A DNA stretch of 64,000 nt, from contig NZ_CP101416.1 of the NCBI RefSeq assembly GCF_027942295.1, positions 3,768,501 through 3,832,500 of the forward strand. Direction: 5' to 3'. Shown here in pieces: positions 17,587-26,584 of the stretch; the stretch's first letter is position 1, and every line of letters starts with the position of its first letter. The notes beneath the pieces were generated by a model, which saw only the letters and a program-made list of their open reading frames with translations, did not search any database and was not told where the DNA came from. Position numbers and translations under genes: made by a program. This DNA is from Pseudanabaena sp. Chao 1811 (GTDB lineage Bacteria > Cyanobacteriota > Cyanobacteriia > Pseudanabaenales > Pseudanabaenaceae).

Positions 17587-18714
17587 ATGCGCTATCGTCG
17601 TTTTGGCAAAACTGAGATGCTTTTGTCCGTATTCTCCTTAGGAGCAATGCGCTATTTAGAATCTGCGGCGAATGCAGAAAAAACGATTTGGCACGCCTTA
17701 GAAGTTGGCATTAACCATATTGAGACAGCGCAGGGCTATGGCAAGAGTGAGGAATTCATTGGTCAGGCAATGCGAAATGGGCTTAGCAAGCAACGCGATC
17801 GCTTTTATCTGACGACCAAAATTGGTCCTACCAAAGATGCAGACTCTATGCGTCGGCAAATCGAACAGTCCCTCAAAAAGATGAATGTGGACTATATCGA
17901 TAACTTCGATATTCATGGGATTAATCTATACGAACATCTCGATCTGGTGAAAGATCCCAATGGATGTATGAAAGCGGTTAGGGAAGCGATCGAGCAAAAG
18001 ATGATTGGACATGTAGGCTTTTCTACCCACGGTTCACTTGAAGTAATTTTAGACACGATTCGTACTGACTTATTTGAGTCCGTTAACTTACATTATTACT
18101 ACTTCAATCAGCGTAATGCCCCTGCGGTACAACTCGCCCATGAAAAGGATATGGGGGTATTTATCATTTCGCCATCGGATAAAGGCGGGATGCTCTATAA
18201 CCCTTCCGAAGAACTATCAGGTGTTTGCTATCCATATACAGCCTTATACATGTGCGATCGCTTTTTGCTGTGTGATCCGCGTGTACATACCCTCAGCCTT
18301 GGTGCAGCCAACCCTAGCGAAGTAGATTCCCATCAGGACGCATGGGATAACGATGCCCCGATGTCTGAATTAGAAGCCGCAGTTCTCGATTGCATGAATC
18401 GCCGCTACACACTCTTAGAAAACGATCGCTGTTCACAATGTTATCAATGCCTACCCTGTCCCGAAGGCATTAATATTCCTGAAGTCCTCAGACTCAGAAA
18501 TTTAGCGATCGGCTTTGATATGGTGGAGTTTGGGAAATATCGCTATAAAATGTTTGAGAATGCAGGACATTGGTTTCCGGGGAATAAAGCCATTCGCTGT
18601 ACTGACTGTGGCGACTGCTTACCAAGATGTCCTGAAAATCTTGAAATCCCTAGACTTTTGCGGGATACCCACGATCGCTTACATGGTGAGGAAGGTCGGC
18701 GACTATGGGAATAG
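17587..18714 (+). CDS. aldo/keto reductase with two C-terminal 4Fe-4S-type cysteine motifs
   Basis: The 375-aa product has an AKR TIM barrel (MRYRRFGKTEMLLS, SLGAMRY, Asp/Tyr/Lys/His region HIETAQGYGKSEEFIG, VDYIDNFDIHG). It is followed by a cysteine-rich tail with two clusters: CSQCYQCLPCP near 282-292 and CTDCGDCLPRCP near 338-349. This arrangement is common in bacterial and archaeal ferredoxin-fused AKR proteins, where the clusters probably pass electrons to or from the barrel; substrates are mostly unknown. It is monocistronic; its stop codon is already part of a strong terminator stem. No neighbour hints at a pathway. Confidence 0.88.
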   Translation: MRYRRFGKTEMLLSVFSLGAMRYLESAANAEKTIWHALEVGINHIETAQGYGKSEEFIGQAMRNGLSKQRDRFYLTTKIGPTKDADSMRRQIEQSLKKMNVDYIDNFDIHGINLYEHLDLVKDPNGCMKAVREAIEQKMIGHVGFSTHGSLEVILDTIRTDLFESVNLHYYYFNQRNAPAVQLAHEKDMGVFIISPSDKGGMLYNPSEELSGVCYPYTALYMCDRFLLCDPRVHTLSLGAANPSEVDSHQDAWDNDAPMSELEAAVLDCMNRRYTLLENDRCSQCYQCLPCPEGINIPEVLRLRNLAIGFDMVEFGKYRYKMFENAGHWFPGNKAIRCTDCGDCLPRCPENLEIPRLLRDTHDRLHGEEGRRLWE

Positions 18715-18756
18715 GTTTGTGGAAGCTCACCCCTTCGGGGTGAGCTTCCACAAACC
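18714..18756. terminator. 20-bp perfect hairpin with TTC loop overlapping a stop codon
   Basis: The arms GGTTTGTGGAAGCTCACCCC (18714-18733) and its exact complement (18737-18756) close a TTC loop. The last base of the aldo/keto reductase stop codon is the first base of the stem. Confidence 0.85.
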
Positions 18757-18848
18757 ATTTAGGACTACCGTTTTTTGGTAGGATGAGGAACGCAAAACAC
18801 TGCTGCTGCTCCTGCTGCTTTGTGATCAATAAAACCTGAAATAAATCT

Positions 18849-19340
18849 ATGGCTTCCAGTTATTCCTTTGACATCGTTAGCGATTTTGATCATCAAGAAC
18901 TTGTCAATGCGATCGATCAAACTCGCCGTGAAATTGTTAGTCGCTATGACTTAAAAAGTACAAATACAGAAGTTGAACTTGAAAAAGAACTCATAACCAT
19001 CAAAACTAATAGTGAAATGACACTTACCTCGGTTGTTGATGTGTTGCAATCTAAAGCAATCAAGCGTAACCTATCTCTAAAAATCTTTGACTATGGCGAA
19101 ATCGAATCCGCTAGCGGTAATCGTGTCACCCAAAAGATTAAACTCAAGCGGGGTATTGAGCAAGATCAAGCTAAAAAACTTTCTAAAACCATCCGCGATA
19201 ATTTCCCTAAAGCTCAAGCCTCTATTCAAGGTGATGCTTTGCGAGTTACTTCCAAATCAAAAGATGAACTTCAAGAAATTATCCAACTCGTAAAAGGCGA
19301 AGACTTCCCCCTCGCTCTCCAATTCACAAACTACCGTTAA
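18849..19340 (+). CDS. yajQ: YajQ family cyclic-di-GMP-binding protein
   Basis: The 163-aa length matches the YajQ/DUF520 family exactly. The start [27 protein letters not shown] and the middle YDLKSTN are the family signature. The fold is two ferredoxin-like domains that bind nucleotides; YajQ proteins in other bacteria bind cyclic di-GMP and act with transcription factors, and they have also been linked to RNA binding. It is cytosolic and monocistronic. The 3' end runs into a bidirectional hairpin shared with the convergent DUF4079 gene. Confidence 0.93.
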   Translation: MASSYSFDIVSDFDHQELVNAIDQTRREIVSRYDLKSTNTEVELEKELITIKTNSEMTLTSVVDVLQSKAIKRNLSLKIFDYGEIESASGNRVTQKIKLKRGIEQDQAKKLSKTIRDNFPKAQASIQGDALRVTSKSKDELQEIIQLVKGEDFPLALQFTNYR

Positions 19341-19373
19341 CAAAAAAGCGGCGCGAAGCGCCGCTTTTTTGTT
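19339..19373. terminator. bidirectional hairpin terminator, yajQ / DUF4079 gene
   Basis: The arms AACAAAAAAGCGGCGC (19339-19354) and GCGCCGCTTTTTTGTT (19358-19373) close a GAA loop, with T runs on both strands. It overlaps the stop codons of both convergent genes. Confidence 0.9.
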
Positions 19374-19854
19374 ATGAAGCTTTAGACATTTGTTCGAGAA
19401 TTCTCTGGACAATTTCAAAGCCTGTCAGGGTTTGCCATACAAAAATGCCAACTAATACAGTATTAACTGCAATATGAGTACTCCTCGCCCATTCCTTGCC
19501 CTGTTGCAGTATAGGTGCTAACGCCGCCGATAATGCAGCTAAGAATGTGAGTCCTAAACCAGCAATCAAATGCGCTCCTACAAACAGCTTGCCATTGTTG
19601 TTGTAAGTTACAGCCATACCACCGATCGCACCTGCCACCATTAACAATAAAAACACCGAACCCAGATTGTGATGGAGGAGGTTATATTTCTTGGAGATCA
19701 GCGCTTTTTTCTCTTCGCCCTCAGTGCTACGAATTCTGCGGTATTGCCACCCAACGTAACCTGCATACAATGCCAAAATGAGGGTCAGGGTCATGAGAAT
19801 GGGGTGAGCAAAGGTCACCACCGTTTGAAGTGGTTCGGGAATTGCAATAATCAT
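19372..19854 (-). CDS. DUF4079 family membrane protein
   Basis: The 160-aa protein has four hydrophobic helices (about residues 12-34, 58-82, 90-113 and 128-148). Conserved-looking histidines occur near helix ends (FAHPILM, HHNLGSV, GAHLIAG, STHIAVN), a layout reminiscent of cytochrome b561-type heme proteins. DUF4079 proteins are widespread in cyanobacteria and plastid lineages and have no established function. It is transcribed towards yajQ and shares its terminator. Family call is by overall pattern; a heme- or redox-related role is inference. Confidence 0.85.
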   Translation of the reverse strand: MIIAIPEPLQTVVTFAHPILMTLTLILALYAGYVGWQYRRIRSTEGEEKKALISKKYNLLHHNLGSVFLLLMVAGAIGGMAVTYNNNGKLFVGAHLIAGLGLTFLAALSAALAPILQQGKEWARSTHIAVNTVLVGIFVWQTLTGFEIVQRILEQMSKAS

Positions 19855-20001
19855 AAACTCGGCGGGGTATCTATTGGAGTGAGCAGTGTAAAGACTTTGT
19901 CGTAAATCTTATCTAATCGTTAATAATTTTAATACATGCTTGAATCATAAAGCTGTGCTTTGCTGGGCAAACCTAAAAATCAGTGCATTCTATGGGTGTA
20001 C

Positions 20002-20105
20002 TAAGTAGCTGAGCATAATTAAAAACCAGAGCCAAAAACTGTGGCGCACGCGCAGCGTGCGCCACAGTTTTTGGGGTTTTATATTTAATTGCGTCCAGCT
20101 ACTTA
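20002..20105. mobile_element. A-family MITE-like element, 104 bp
   Basis: The termini TAAGTAGCTGAGCATAATT and AATTGCGTCCAGCTACTTA are imperfect inverted repeats. The interior is a long stem with tip GTGGCGCACGC-GCA-GCGTGCGCCAC. A second copy at 22081-22184 shares the ends and the central hairpin. Terminal TA dinucleotides would fit a TA target site, but this is not proven. The right end supplies the stop codon of the MEKHLA gene. Confidence 0.8.
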
Positions 20106-20626
20106 ATCCATTGTGGGGCGATCGCTTCCCAATCTCGAAAAGTTGCAGCTTGTCCCCAGAGTTTCCCCTCTTGATCGACCACATTCCAGATAATTGCTTG
20201 ATTAATATAAAAGCGATCGCCATTACTCGCAATCCGAATACCGCGATAGTTGTTGATATAGCCCTGAGATTTTACCTGTACTAGGATTTTTTCCCTTTCG
20301 TCACGTTTTAGAGGTTCAGCCGTATAGCGTGATGGTGTAGATATGAAAGTTTGCCAATCCATTTTCCAGAGATCGAGAGCCTTTTGATTTCCATAGTTCA
20401 GAATTGGATCGGCTTGAGTACCGTGAGAAACCACCACAAAATCGGCATTAAACAGTAAATTGGCGACTTCTAAGGATGACTGATCGTTGGAGATTAGGAT
20501 TAATGGGGTTCCAGTCCAATGCTGAAAGCTATAGCAGAGAAGCTGAATATGTTGCACTAGTTCAGGTTGGAACCAAGGCTGAGATTTATCTAAATTCACA
20601 ATTTGTCTAAAAGCAATCTGCATCAA
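20099..20626 (-). CDS. MEKHLA domain-containing protein (PAS-like)
   Basis: The 175-aa product contains the MEKHLA signature: FVVVSHGTQADPILNYGN, PSRYTAEPLKRDEREKIL, and GIRIASNGDRFYINQAIIWNVVDQEGKLWGQAATF. MEKHLA domains are PAS-related; they occur as C-terminal regions of plant HD-ZIP III proteins and as stand-alone proteins in cyanobacteria. They are presumed sensory, but the ligand is unknown. The N-terminal 50 residues are helical. The last codon and the TAG stop lie in the end of an A-family repeat element, so the original C-terminus may have been altered slightly. It appears monocistronic. Confidence 0.88.
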   Translation of the reverse strand: MMQIAFRQIVNLDKSQPWFQPELVQHIQLLCYSFQHWTGTPLILISNDQSSLEVANLLFNADFVVVSHGTQADPILNYGNQKALDLWKMDWQTFISTPSRYTAEPLKRDEREKILVQVKSQGYINNYRGIRIASNGDRFYINQAIIWNVVDQEGKLWGQAATFRDWEAIAPQWIK

Positions 20627-20675
20627 GCTTACGACAAATTACACTTACAGCAAATTACAACTTGTAATACAACTC

Positions 20676-20711
20676 ATAAATAGCTAGGCATAATTAAAAA
20701 ATAGAACCAAA
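20676..20711. repeat. solo arm of an A-family element
   Basis: ATAAATAGCTAGGCATAATT and the next 16 bases match the reverse complement of the right arm of the copy at 22081-22184, with one visible difference. The other arm and the central hairpin are missing, so this is a remnant. Confidence 0.65.
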
Positions 20712-20786
20712 GCCAAGAATCACCCATCATTCCCAAAATTTGCAATAAAGTGTGTAAATAGATTGCTATTTCCTAATCTAAAAACT

Positions 20787-22025
20787 ATGAATGCTGAGTA
20801 TTTGCGGTGGCGATCGCAATTTGTGCGAAAGAGATTACAGATTGTCACTGCGATCGCGGCAGTTTGCATTTTGAGCTTTATGGCATTTGCCTTAACGGGG
20901 AATAAAGGGGATATTCCTCTCAAAACTGACATTAGCCTTACTTTAGATTTGAGTATTGAGACTGTGTTAATCGCAGTTTTCTTCCTATTGCGATCGCGCT
21001 TTGCCAATACCTATGTCTATCCGATCTTCTTCATTGTCCCGACCCTGATTATATTGACGATGCAGATTAATGCGTCATCAGCAGGAATTATTGCGCCCTT
21101 TTTCATACCTTGGGTATTGGTATTTGTTGCCCAAGCCACTCTTGTACCTGTGTGCTGGCATTTACATTTAGCTATACAGCTATTTACCTTTGTTAACTAC
21201 TTTTTGATTAGTAACTACTTTGGCTATAGCGTGAGCGATATTTTTGGACTGAGCAATCGCCTCACTTTAGGGAAATTGATACTACCCATTTCTCTAATCT
21301 TCATGTTTATTGGCTGGATTTGTATCATGGGAGATATATCAGTTTATTTGTACGAACGTCTACAACAGAGTGAATTCTTCGCCAAGAAGGAATTAGAAGA
21401 ACAGAAAGAACGCTCGGAACGCTTACTGCTCAATGTTCTACCGCAGTCGATCGCCGATCGTTTAAAATTAGAATCTGATCTGATTGCTGACAACTTCCAA
21501 GAAGTAAGCGTTTTATTTGCCGATATCGTCGGGTTTACAGTACTTTCGAGCCAAATACCTCCTGAAGAAGTCGTTGGTTTTCTCAATCAAATCTTTTCCC
21601 GCTTTGATCGTCTCGCCGAAAAGTATGGATTAGAAAAAATCAAAACCATTGGCGATGCCTACATGGCAGTGGCAGGATTACCTTTTGCTCAGGATAATCA
21701 TGCTCAAGCAGCAATCGAAATGGCGATCGCCATGCAAAAGGAATTAAATCTTTTCAATCAAGAATGTCACCAAAATCTCAAAATTCGCATTGGTATCAGT
21801 TCGGGACCAGTTGTAGCTGGTGTAATTGGCATCAAAAAATTTACTTACGACCTTTGGGGTGATACCGTCAATACCGCAAGCCGTATGGAATCTCACGGGA
21901 TTGCAGGCTGCATTCAAGTTTCAGAAAGTACCTATCAATATTTACGCGATCGCTATCATTTTGAAGTCCGCGATCGAGTTGTTATCAAAGGAAAAGGGGA
22001 AATGACTACCTACGTTTTAAAATGA
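20787..22025 (+). CDS. membrane class III adenylate cyclase (Lys/Asp substrate pair)
   Basis: The product is about 412 aa from the ATG (MNAEYLRW); an in-frame TTG 24 nt upstream is less likely. Six hydrophobic helices fill residues ~20-190, followed by a coiled coil (LYERLQQSEFFAKKELEEQKERSE) and the cyclase domain. Metal-binding Asp residues are in LFADIVGFT and IGDAYM. The base-specifying residues look like Lys in LEKIKTIGD (near 287) and Asp in TYDLWGD (near 354), the pair of adenylate and not guanylate cyclases. It makes cAMP at the inner membrane in response to an unknown signal. It is monocistronic, followed by an A-family element. Confidence 0.88.
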   Translation: MNAEYLRWRSQFVRKRLQIVTAIAAVCILSFMAFALTGNKGDIPLKTDISLTLDLSIETVLIAVFFLLRSRFANTYVYPIFFIVPTLIILTMQINASSAGIIAPFFIPWVLVFVAQATLVPVCWHLHLAIQLFTFVNYFLISNYFGYSVSDIFGLSNRLTLGKLILPISLIFMFIGWICIMGDISVYLYERLQQSEFFAKKELEEQKERSERLLLNVLPQSIADRLKLESDLIADNFQEVSVLFADIVGFTVLSSQIPPEEVVGFLNQIFSRFDRLAEKYGLEKIKTIGDAYMAVAGLPFAQDNHAQAAIEMAIAMQKELNLFNQECHQNLKIRIGISSGPVVAGVIGIKKFTYDLWGDTVNTASRMESHGIAGCIQVSESTYQYLRDRYHFEVRDRVVIKGKGEMTTYVLK

Positions 22026-22080
22026 TGGCAAATGACAAAAATCACCAAGCGATTCGTCTCATTTTTCGCTTTCAATGAGA

Positions 22081-22184
22081 TAAGTAGCTAGGCGCAATTA
22101 AATATAAAACCCCAAAAGCTGTGGCGCACGCGCAGCGTGCGCCACAGCTTTTGGTTCTATTTTTTAATTATGCCTAGCTACTTA
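22081..22184. mobile_element. A-family MITE-like element, 104 bp, second copy
   Basis: The termini TAAGTAGCTAGGCGCAATT and AATTATGCCTAGCTACTTA are inverted repeats. The central hairpin GTGGCGCACGC-GCA-GCGTGCGCCAC is identical to the copy at 20002-20105. It lies just downstream of the cyclase gene and may terminate it. Confidence 0.8.
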
Positions 22185-22279
22185 TTACATTTGGTTTGCC
22201 AATGAGTCCGAAAATATGGCAAATTAGAGGATCAGATCAGAATTGTAAACTACCATAGCGATAAACGAAGTTAAACTTA

Positions 22280-23263
22280 ATGACATTAAAAGTTGGAATT
22301 TTAGGATTTGGTGGATTAGGTCAGGCGGCAGCAAAGTTGCTCAGCGCTAAGCAGGAAATGCAACTAGTCGTAGCAGCAGACAAAGAAGGCTTTGCCTATG
22401 ACCCACAGGGGCTAGATGCTAACAAGGCGATCGCCACTTACCAAAACCAAGGCTCACTGGGCTATCTCGAAGGATTAGGTACTCTTACCCAAGACAGTAT
22501 TGATAAAGCGATCGCTACGGCAAAAGATGTTGATGGTTATTTCCTCGCATTGCCCAACCTACCCAATACCTTCATGGCAAGCGTTGCCAAGCAATTCATC
22601 GCTTCAGGTTGGAAAGGTGTGCTAGTCGATGCCATCAAGCGTACCAGTGCCGTTGAACAAATGATTGCCCTTGCCCCAGAACTGGAAGCCGCAGGGATTA
22701 CTTATATGTCTGGTTGTGGTGCAACCCCCGGTTTATTGACTGCTGCTGCTGCGATCGCGGCTCAAAGTTTTGCAGAAGTCCACAAGGTTGAAATCACCTT
22801 CGGAGTCGGTATTGCCAACTGGAACGCCTACCGCGCCACCATCCGCGAAGATATTGCCCATATGTCTGGCTATACCGTTGATATTGCCCAAGCCATGACT
22901 GACGAGGAAGTAGAAGCACTGCTCGAAAAGACCAATGGCTTAATCTCGCTGGAAAATATGGAACATGCCGATGACATCATGCTAGAGCGTGTCGGTATTT
23001 GCGATCGCGATCGCGTCACCGTGGGCGGCGTAGTTGACACCCGCAATCCTAAGAAGCCCCTCAGTACAAACATGAAACTGACAGGTCGTACCTTTGAGGG
23101 CAAAATCTCCACTCACACCTTCACCCTCGGCGATGAAACCAGCATGGCAGCAAATGTATGCGGCCCTGCCTTTGGCTATCTCAAGGCTGGAAAACAATTT
23201 CACCAACGTGGTATTTACGGTCTGATGACTGCTGCTGAAGTGATGCCTGCCTTCGTTCGTTAA
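22280..23263 (+). CDS. saccharopine dehydrogenase-like oxidoreductase
   Basis: The 327-aa product begins with an NAD(P)-binding Rossmann motif [10 protein letters not shown] (Gly8-Gly13). Typical lengths and the segments [27 protein letters not shown] and [17 protein letters not shown] match a family conserved across cyanobacteria under this name. The true substrate is not known; similarity to saccharopine dehydrogenase is confined to the fold, so a lysine-pathway role should not be assumed. It is monocistronic, with a terminator hairpin directly after the stop codon shared with the convergent serpin gene. Confidence 0.85.
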   Translation: MTLKVGILGFGGLGQAAAKLLSAKQEMQLVVAADKEGFAYDPQGLDANKAIATYQNQGSLGYLEGLGTLTQDSIDKAIATAKDVDGYFLALPNLPNTFMASVAKQFIASGWKGVLVDAIKRTSAVEQMIALAPELEAAGITYMSGCGATPGLLTAAAAIAAQSFAEVHKVEITFGVGIANWNAYRATIREDIAHMSGYTVDIAQAMTDEEVEALLEKTNGLISLENMEHADDIMLERVGICDRDRVTVGGVVDTRNPKKPLSTNMKLTGRTFEGKISTHTFTLGDETSMAANVCGPAFGYLKAGKQFHQRGIYGLMTAAEVMPAFVR

Positions 23264-23266
23264 AAC

Positions 23267-23301
23267 AAAAGAGAAGCCATGCAAAGCATGGCTTCTCTTT
23301 T
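23267..23301. terminator. bidirectional 16-bp hairpin between convergent genes
   Basis: The arms AAAAGAGAAGCCATGC (23267-23282) and its complement (23286-23301) close an AAA loop, with A and T runs outside. It ends in the stop codon of the minus-strand serpin gene. Confidence 0.88.
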
Positions 23302-24619
23302 ACGATGGATTTTGAATTATGCCCATAAATAGAATTGTGCCAGTTTGCCGATCGCTAATTGCGAAGAAAAATGGGCGATCAACAATCATTTGAAATGGAG
23401 GTTCTTCACTAGGTCTGGCTGAAGTTACGCGCATCTCAACGGAAGTAACTGCTGCCGCTTCGGTACCTTCTTCATTGACATCAACAAAGGTTTTATGCTT
23501 GACATCACTGATGTAAGCCTTCGTAGTTGCGAGATTGCGAAAATCAGCTTTGTTGGGATTAAAAGCGATCGCCATACCTAAATTCTGCAAAGTTTCTTTG
23601 AGACTAGTCTCATATTCCACTTTAAAGCGGGGTAATTGAATAGATCCAGTTTTGCGGATGAATTTGGTTGACCATTCTTGCCAATTCTTAGCGTTGAGTT
23701 GCTGCTGGAATTCTCCTAAATTAGATTTTGGTTTGGGTAGGAAAATCTCCATACTGAAACGTCCAGAGCCATAGGGAAGACTAATTGCTTGAAAGGTTGG
23801 TGCATCGTAGTAGCGATATTCTCCCGATCTCGACATGGCAGGATGTTGGATTTTTGTACCATCGATGAGCGTAAAGGGTTGCGGTTTGGTAAGGGCTTGA
23901 TCAAAGGGAGCTTCCCATTTACCTTTAAAGTACACAGCATTAATTAAAAATAGTAAACTATCAGAATTAATGCGATCGACAATTTTCTCGATTTTGGCTT
24001 TGGTTTGCTGCTTCACCCAAGCATTAATCGTATTCACAGAATTAGAATCGCTGAAGTCAAGATTAGTAATTTCTGCTTGATAGAACTCCTTCACTTTATT
24101 TAAGAAATTTTGTTCTAAAGCAATATCCTTCCGCGCCCAGAGTGAATTGGCAATATTTAACTCAACGTTTTTATCACCATTCGCTAACAGTTGCTGAATG
24201 TTTCGATTAAAGACATTCACATCATTGATTTCAATGCCTTGTAAATCTAAGGCTTTAGCGATCGCCTGTTGAGTTTCGCCACTCGCACCGTTATAGGTCA
24301 TCGATAGGGCGATCGCTACACTCGATGGTGATATGAAAATATTTTTATTAGGATTTTGTTTAGCAATCTGCTCAAATAGATTAAATCCAAAGCTAGTACT
24401 TGCCTTAACTAATCGTTCATCCAGTTTTACCTTGAGATTATTGGTGCGATTGTTAGTAAGATTACGGCTGATTGGTTTGGGAGCTATAGCGGTATTTGTA
24501 GGGGATGGACTTACTGTGCTAATTAGTGAAATTTGAGGATTAGGAGTATCTGCGATTGTACATCCCATCAAAACTATAGCTAATAGACTAATTATCGTAG
24601 CGCGATTGTAAGCTTGCAT
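23300..24619 (-). CDS. serpin family protease inhibitor, predicted lipoprotein
   Basis: This 439-aa serpin has an N-terminal signal peptide and lipobox IVLMGC (Cys near 20), then a Pro/Thr/Asn-rich linker to about residue 65. The serpin core is complete: NIFISPSSVAIALSMTYNGASGET, FLINAVYFKGKWE, and the C-terminal FAISDRQTGTILFMGII. The reactive-loop hinge EEGTEAAAVTS (about 383-393) has the small residues needed for loop insertion, so it should be inhibitory. The scissile bond probably lies in the stretch VEMRVTSAR. It would trap a serine or cysteine protease on the periplasmic side; the target is unknown. It is divergent from recF. Confidence 0.92.
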   Translation of the reverse strand: MQAYNRATIISLLAIVLMGCTIADTPNPQISLISTVSPSPTNTAIAPKPISRNLTNNRTNNLKVKLDERLVKASTSFGFNLFEQIAKQNPNKNIFISPSSVAIALSMTYNGASGETQQAIAKALDLQGIEINDVNVFNRNIQQLLANGDKNVELNIANSLWARKDIALEQNFLNKVKEFYQAEITNLDFSDSNSVNTINAWVKQQTKAKIEKIVDRINSDSLLFLINAVYFKGKWEAPFDQALTKPQPFTLIDGTKIQHPAMSRSGEYRYYDAPTFQAISLPYGSGRFSMEIFLPKPKSNLGEFQQQLNAKNWQEWSTKFIRKTGSIQLPRFKVEYETSLKETLQNLGMAIAFNPNKADFRNLATTKAYISDVKHKTFVDVNEEGTEAAAVTSVEMRVTSARPSEEPPFQMIVDRPFFFAISDRQTGTILFMGIIQNPS

Positions 24620-24779
24620 AATGCTAATTTCTAAACCTCTAGATTGCTACATTTTTAGCTTAGGACATGATTTGCGATCGCCTATCGCCGTTACATTTTC
24701 TGTAACTTAAAAAATTCGTGCTGCAATTCCAAAGAAAAGCTTTATCCTAGAGAGTCTGCCAATAGCATCACCTGCGTGC

Positions 24780-25910
24780 ATGTATCTCAAATCTCTCCAC
24801 ATCAAGCAGTTTCGCAATTATATCGATCAAGAAGTTATCTTCACTGCGCCTAAAACAGTCATAGTCGGTAACAATGCCCAAGGGAAATCGAACTTGCTCG
24901 AAGCCGTTTTGCTATTAGCAACCTTGCGATCGCACCGTGTGAGTAAAGATCGAGACTTAGTACGCAATGGGGAAGCGATTGCCGAAATTATGGCACTCTG
25001 TCAGCGATCGCGATCGCCCGAAAGCTATCCTGTGGAATTGGGAATGCGAATGCGATCTAGTGGTAAGCGCACCTTAACTGTAAATGGAGTAAATCAGGCA
25101 AGGCATTTGGACTTTTTAGGTAATCTCAATGCCGTTATGTTTTCTAGTCTAGATCTTGACTTAGTGCGCGGAAGTCCTGAAAGTCGGCGCAATTGGCTGG
25201 ATACTGTGCTAATTCAATTAGAACCAATCTATATCAATCTCTTACAGCAATATAATCAAGTTTTACGACAACGGAATGCTTTGTTGAAGTCCATTAAGCA
25301 GGGACAAACTAACTATGAGCCGCAACAAATGGCACTATGGGATGCTCAGTTAGTAACTGCGGGGACAAGACTGATTAGAAGGCGATCGCGTTTACTAGAA
25401 AGATTAACGCCGATCGCTAGACATTGGCATCAAGCCATTAGCGGTGGTAGTGAATATTTAGAAATCACCTATGTTCCCAAGTTTTCCTTCGCCCCAACGG
25501 ATACAGTTGAAAATATTCATCAAGCTTTTTTTGAGGCACTTTTACAAAAAGCAATTGTTGAACAACATCAAGGTGCTAGCTTAGTTGGTCCCCATCGTGA
25601 TGAAGTTGTATTGACGATTAATAATACTCCTGCCCGTGAATATGGGTCTCAGGGGCAACAACGCACTTTAGTACTTGCTTTAAAACTGGCGGAGTTAGAG
25701 TTGCTCGAATCAGTAATTGGAGAGCCACCACTATTATTATTAGATGACGTACTAGCTGAACTTGATCTACAAAGACAAGATCATCTATTAAATGCAATTG
25801 GCGATCGCGTCCAAACAATAATTACCACAACTCATTTAGGATCGTTTGATGCTCAATGGCTAAACTCCGCCCGAATTTTTCAAGTAGAAAGCGGTAAAAT
25901 TTCATCTTAA
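24780..25910 (+). CDS. recF: DNA replication and repair protein RecF
   Basis: The 376-aa product has the RecF/ABC ATPase set: Walker A VGNNAQGKSN (30-38), a signature-like GSQGQQRTLVLALKLAE, and Walker B LLLLDDVLAELD. The N-terminus MYLKSLHIKQFRNY is typical. RecF binds gapped DNA with RecR and helps RecO load RecA at replication gaps. Here it is not beside dnaA, dnaN or gyrB, which is usual for cyanobacteria. The ATG follows a short divergent region shared with the serpin gene. The 3' end is closed by a bidirectional terminator. Confidence 0.95.
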   Translation: MYLKSLHIKQFRNYIDQEVIFTAPKTVIVGNNAQGKSNLLEAVLLLATLRSHRVSKDRDLVRNGEAIAEIMALCQRSRSPESYPVELGMRMRSSGKRTLTVNGVNQARHLDFLGNLNAVMFSSLDLDLVRGSPESRRNWLDTVLIQLEPIYINLLQQYNQVLRQRNALLKSIKQGQTNYEPQQMALWDAQLVTAGTRLIRRRSRLLERLTPIARHWHQAISGGSEYLEITYVPKFSFAPTDTVENIHQAFFEALLQKAIVEQHQGASLVGPHRDEVVLTINNTPAREYGSQGQQRTLVLALKLAELELLESVIGEPPLLLLDDVLAELDLQRQDHLLNAIGDRVQTIITTTHLGSFDAQWLNSARIFQVESGKISS

Positions 25911-25913
25911 AAA

Positions 25914-25950
25914 ATAAAAAACAAGCTCGGATTGTAAGCTTGTTTTTTAT
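25914..25950. terminator. bidirectional terminator, recF / cyAbrB
   Basis: The arms ATAAAAAACAAGCT (25914-25927) and AGCTTGTTTTTTAT (25937-25950) give a T run on each strand between the convergent genes. Confidence 0.9.
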
Positions 25951-25952
25951 CG

Positions 25953-26333
25953 TTATTCTTCGTCATCAGCACCTACTTGACGTAGGTGAATATGTTTACG
26001 ACCAAGACGAATTTCTAACTCATCACCAGCTTTTAAACCCATCAGTTGTGTATAAGCTGAGCCAATTAATAGGTTGCCATTTTTCTGTACACTTACGCGG
26101 TAACTAGCACTACGTCCACCTTTGCCACTACCTTTAGCTTCAAGCTCAACTCCATCTGCTTCCATCAAAGCATTATAAAATTTCATCAAGTTAACACGAG
26201 CTTGATTATTTTTAGTGATGGTTGCGTATCCGCAGGCTTTAGCTTTTTCTTCTTTTGACAGATGCTCTAGTTCTTTGACTTTTTGTAGTAATGCTTCGCC
26301 AGAGAGTTGGACAGGTTGCTTAACTTTTGCCAT
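25953..26333 (-). CDS. cyAbrB-type transcriptional regulator (cyAbrB2-like)
   Basis: The 126-aa product has an N-terminal helical region (ALLQKVKELEHLSKEEKAKACGY) and a C-terminal AbrB-like swapped-hairpin domain (YRVSVQKNGNLLIGSAYTQLMGLKAGDELEIRLGRKHIHL). cyAbrB proteins are a cyanobacterial DNA-binding family that tune carbon and nitrogen genes and nucleoid state. The NGNLLIGSAYT form and the ending RQVGADDEE resemble the AbrB2 group as I remember it; the other copy at 59930 resembles AbrB1. That split is tentative. It has its own 251-bp upstream region and converges on recF. Confidence 0.88.
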   Translation of the reverse strand: MAKVKQPVQLSGEALLQKVKELEHLSKEEKAKACGYATITKNNQARVNLMKFYNALMEADGVELEAKGSGKGGRSASYRVSVQKNGNLLIGSAYTQLMGLKAGDELEIRLGRKHIHLRQVGADDEE

Positions 26334-26584
26334 TGGTTTCTAACAGTTTTGTATCTAATAATTGTATTTCAGTATCTAAGATAAATGTACTATTCGTCAA
26401 ATTTTTTAGATAAACTTGCAACCTATTTATTTTTACTTTATCCGCAACTATCATCTATTTCTGATTACCTATAGTGATCGCTGATAAAGTATTATTCCTA
26501 ATCAACCTATTTTTATCGATTTAAGCTTTTGGATGATAACTTAGTTATAGGATATTTATTAAAATAGAAATATTTTTAACAATT

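Noticed and set aside
22280-23263. Assignment as saccharopine dehydrogenase in lysine metabolism
   Set aside because: Only the NAD-binding fold supports it; no pathway genes are nearby, so a functional name would be overreach.
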